Of a stretch of 64,000 nucleotides of DNA, positions 63,354 to 64,000 are shown piece by piece. Position 1 is the stretch's first letter. The number at the start of each line of letters is the position of its first letter. The translations under genes and the position numbers were made by a program. The notes beneath the pieces were generated by a model. That model saw nothing but the letters and a program-made list of their open reading frames with translations. It ran no database searches and was not told the DNA's origin. The DNA is taken from NCBI RefSeq assembly GCF_012489685.1, contig NC_080044.1, positions 72,712,732 to 72,776,731 on the forward strand, written 5' to 3'. The stretch is from Lotus japonicus. Taxonomy: Eukaryota; Streptophyta; Magnoliopsida; Fabales; Fabaceae.

Positions 63354-64000
63354 ATGAGGTATTTTTTTTGCTGAATTTTGTATCAATTTTTTCTGCTTTT
63401 TAATTATATACTAACATTTTGTTTTCTCTTTTCAAGCCGCCCAATGGAGGAAGATGTAAGTTCTTATATCCCTTTAATGCTTGTTCTCCATCTTCTGTAT
63501 ACATTTATGCAATTTGTTCGCGTATTATCTTAATTAATTTTACCATTTATGCTAATGCTTTAAATACCATGCAAACAATGAAATCTTTGGTTTTGGTTTA
63601 TTGGACTGCTGTAATTTGTCTGTGTTATGGCTCCATTTGTGTTAGATTTTAGTGAGAGCTTGTACGCTTTTGAATGTTGTACTTTTGTGGAATTTCTGTT
63701 GAACCCCCCCAAATTTGGTTTCACCATTTGCTTAGCCAGGGATATTTTAGTTTATGATGTCTACCTAGATCTTTCCGCCTAGATTGGGTTGCAGGTTGTG
63801 AACAGAAAATGATCTGTTAAACTTGGAAGCCTGAAGTTAGTAGCTATGTTTCCATTATATGATGTAGTTGTTTGAGATCATATGGAAGGGAATGTTCTTT
63901 GTTGCTAGAATTCTAATTTTAGCCATTTCTCTCTTCATGCTTAACAAATTGATTTCCCTACTGTACTGTTTTTTTACCTTTTAATCTCACCTAGGCTGTT
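63354..64000 (+). CDS. 5' part of an unidentified gene (MSRPMEED..), cut by the window edge
   Basis: The first coding exon is only ATGAG (63354-63358) at the end of a leader exon that begins after an acceptor near 63320. The next exon is 63437-63455 (19 bases). Together they encode MSRPMEED and end in phase 0 at a GT donor. The rest, from 63456 to the window end, reads as intron. Eight residues are too few to identify the product. The promoter suggests a constitutive gene. The micro-exon is inferred from perfect splice sites and frame. Confidence 0.5.

Overview
The window is nuclear DNA from a flowering plant. Genes are split by GT-AG introns, the DNA between them is AT-rich, and the proteins match dicot families. 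The transposon set, mainly short TRIM elements and foldback elements starting GGCTTAAATA, looks like a papilionoid legume. The genus cannot be named from sequence alone, and all family and locus names are from memory, not a search.

Layout. 0.66-6.75 kb (+): a 12-exon, two-domain nucleoside hydrolase of the NSH3 type (887 aa). 7.0-11.1 kb (-): a 9-exon coiled-coil protein of the At4g15545 type (339 aa). 15.2-15.7 kb (+): a single-exon 171-aa protein with a short proline motif. 17.4-18.8 kb (-): a two-exon SpoU-type RNA methyltransferase. 22.1-29.9 kb (-): a 19-exon pyruvate, phosphate dikinase (955 aa), with a second first exon inside intron 1 that would give a cytosolic form. 30-46 kb: a gene-poor block filled by a candidate Helitron, LINE pieces, a TRIM with a nested MITE, and a complete non-autonomous CACTA element carrying pieces of three host genes. 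46.3-49.6 kb (-): an RF298-type RING E3 ligase (872 aa). 52.1-54.6 kb (-): a PP2C phosphatase of the At3g06270 type. 56.7-61.8 kb (-): the AP-5 complex mu subunit (615 aa). 63.0 kb to the end (+): the start of a gene with a telo-box promoter, cut off by the window edge.

How the genes relate. These are independent housekeeping genes, not a pathway cluster. SpoU methyltransferase, PPDK and the At4g15545-like gene recall Arabidopsis loci At4g15520, At4g15530 and At4g15545, which suggests an old syntenic block with changed order.

Most unusual region. The 3,969-bp CACTA element at 41148-45116 has matching ends and a TTT target duplication. It holds two exons of an At1g02270-like nuclease, with a stop in place of an expected Trp. 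It also holds a poly(A)-tailed, duplication-flanked copy of an ABC1-kinase 3' end, and the first two exons of V-ATPase subunit C. Several other insertions have readable target duplications: a 9-bp Mutator-like foldback, an 8-bp hAT-like element, a 5-bp TRIM and two LINE tails.
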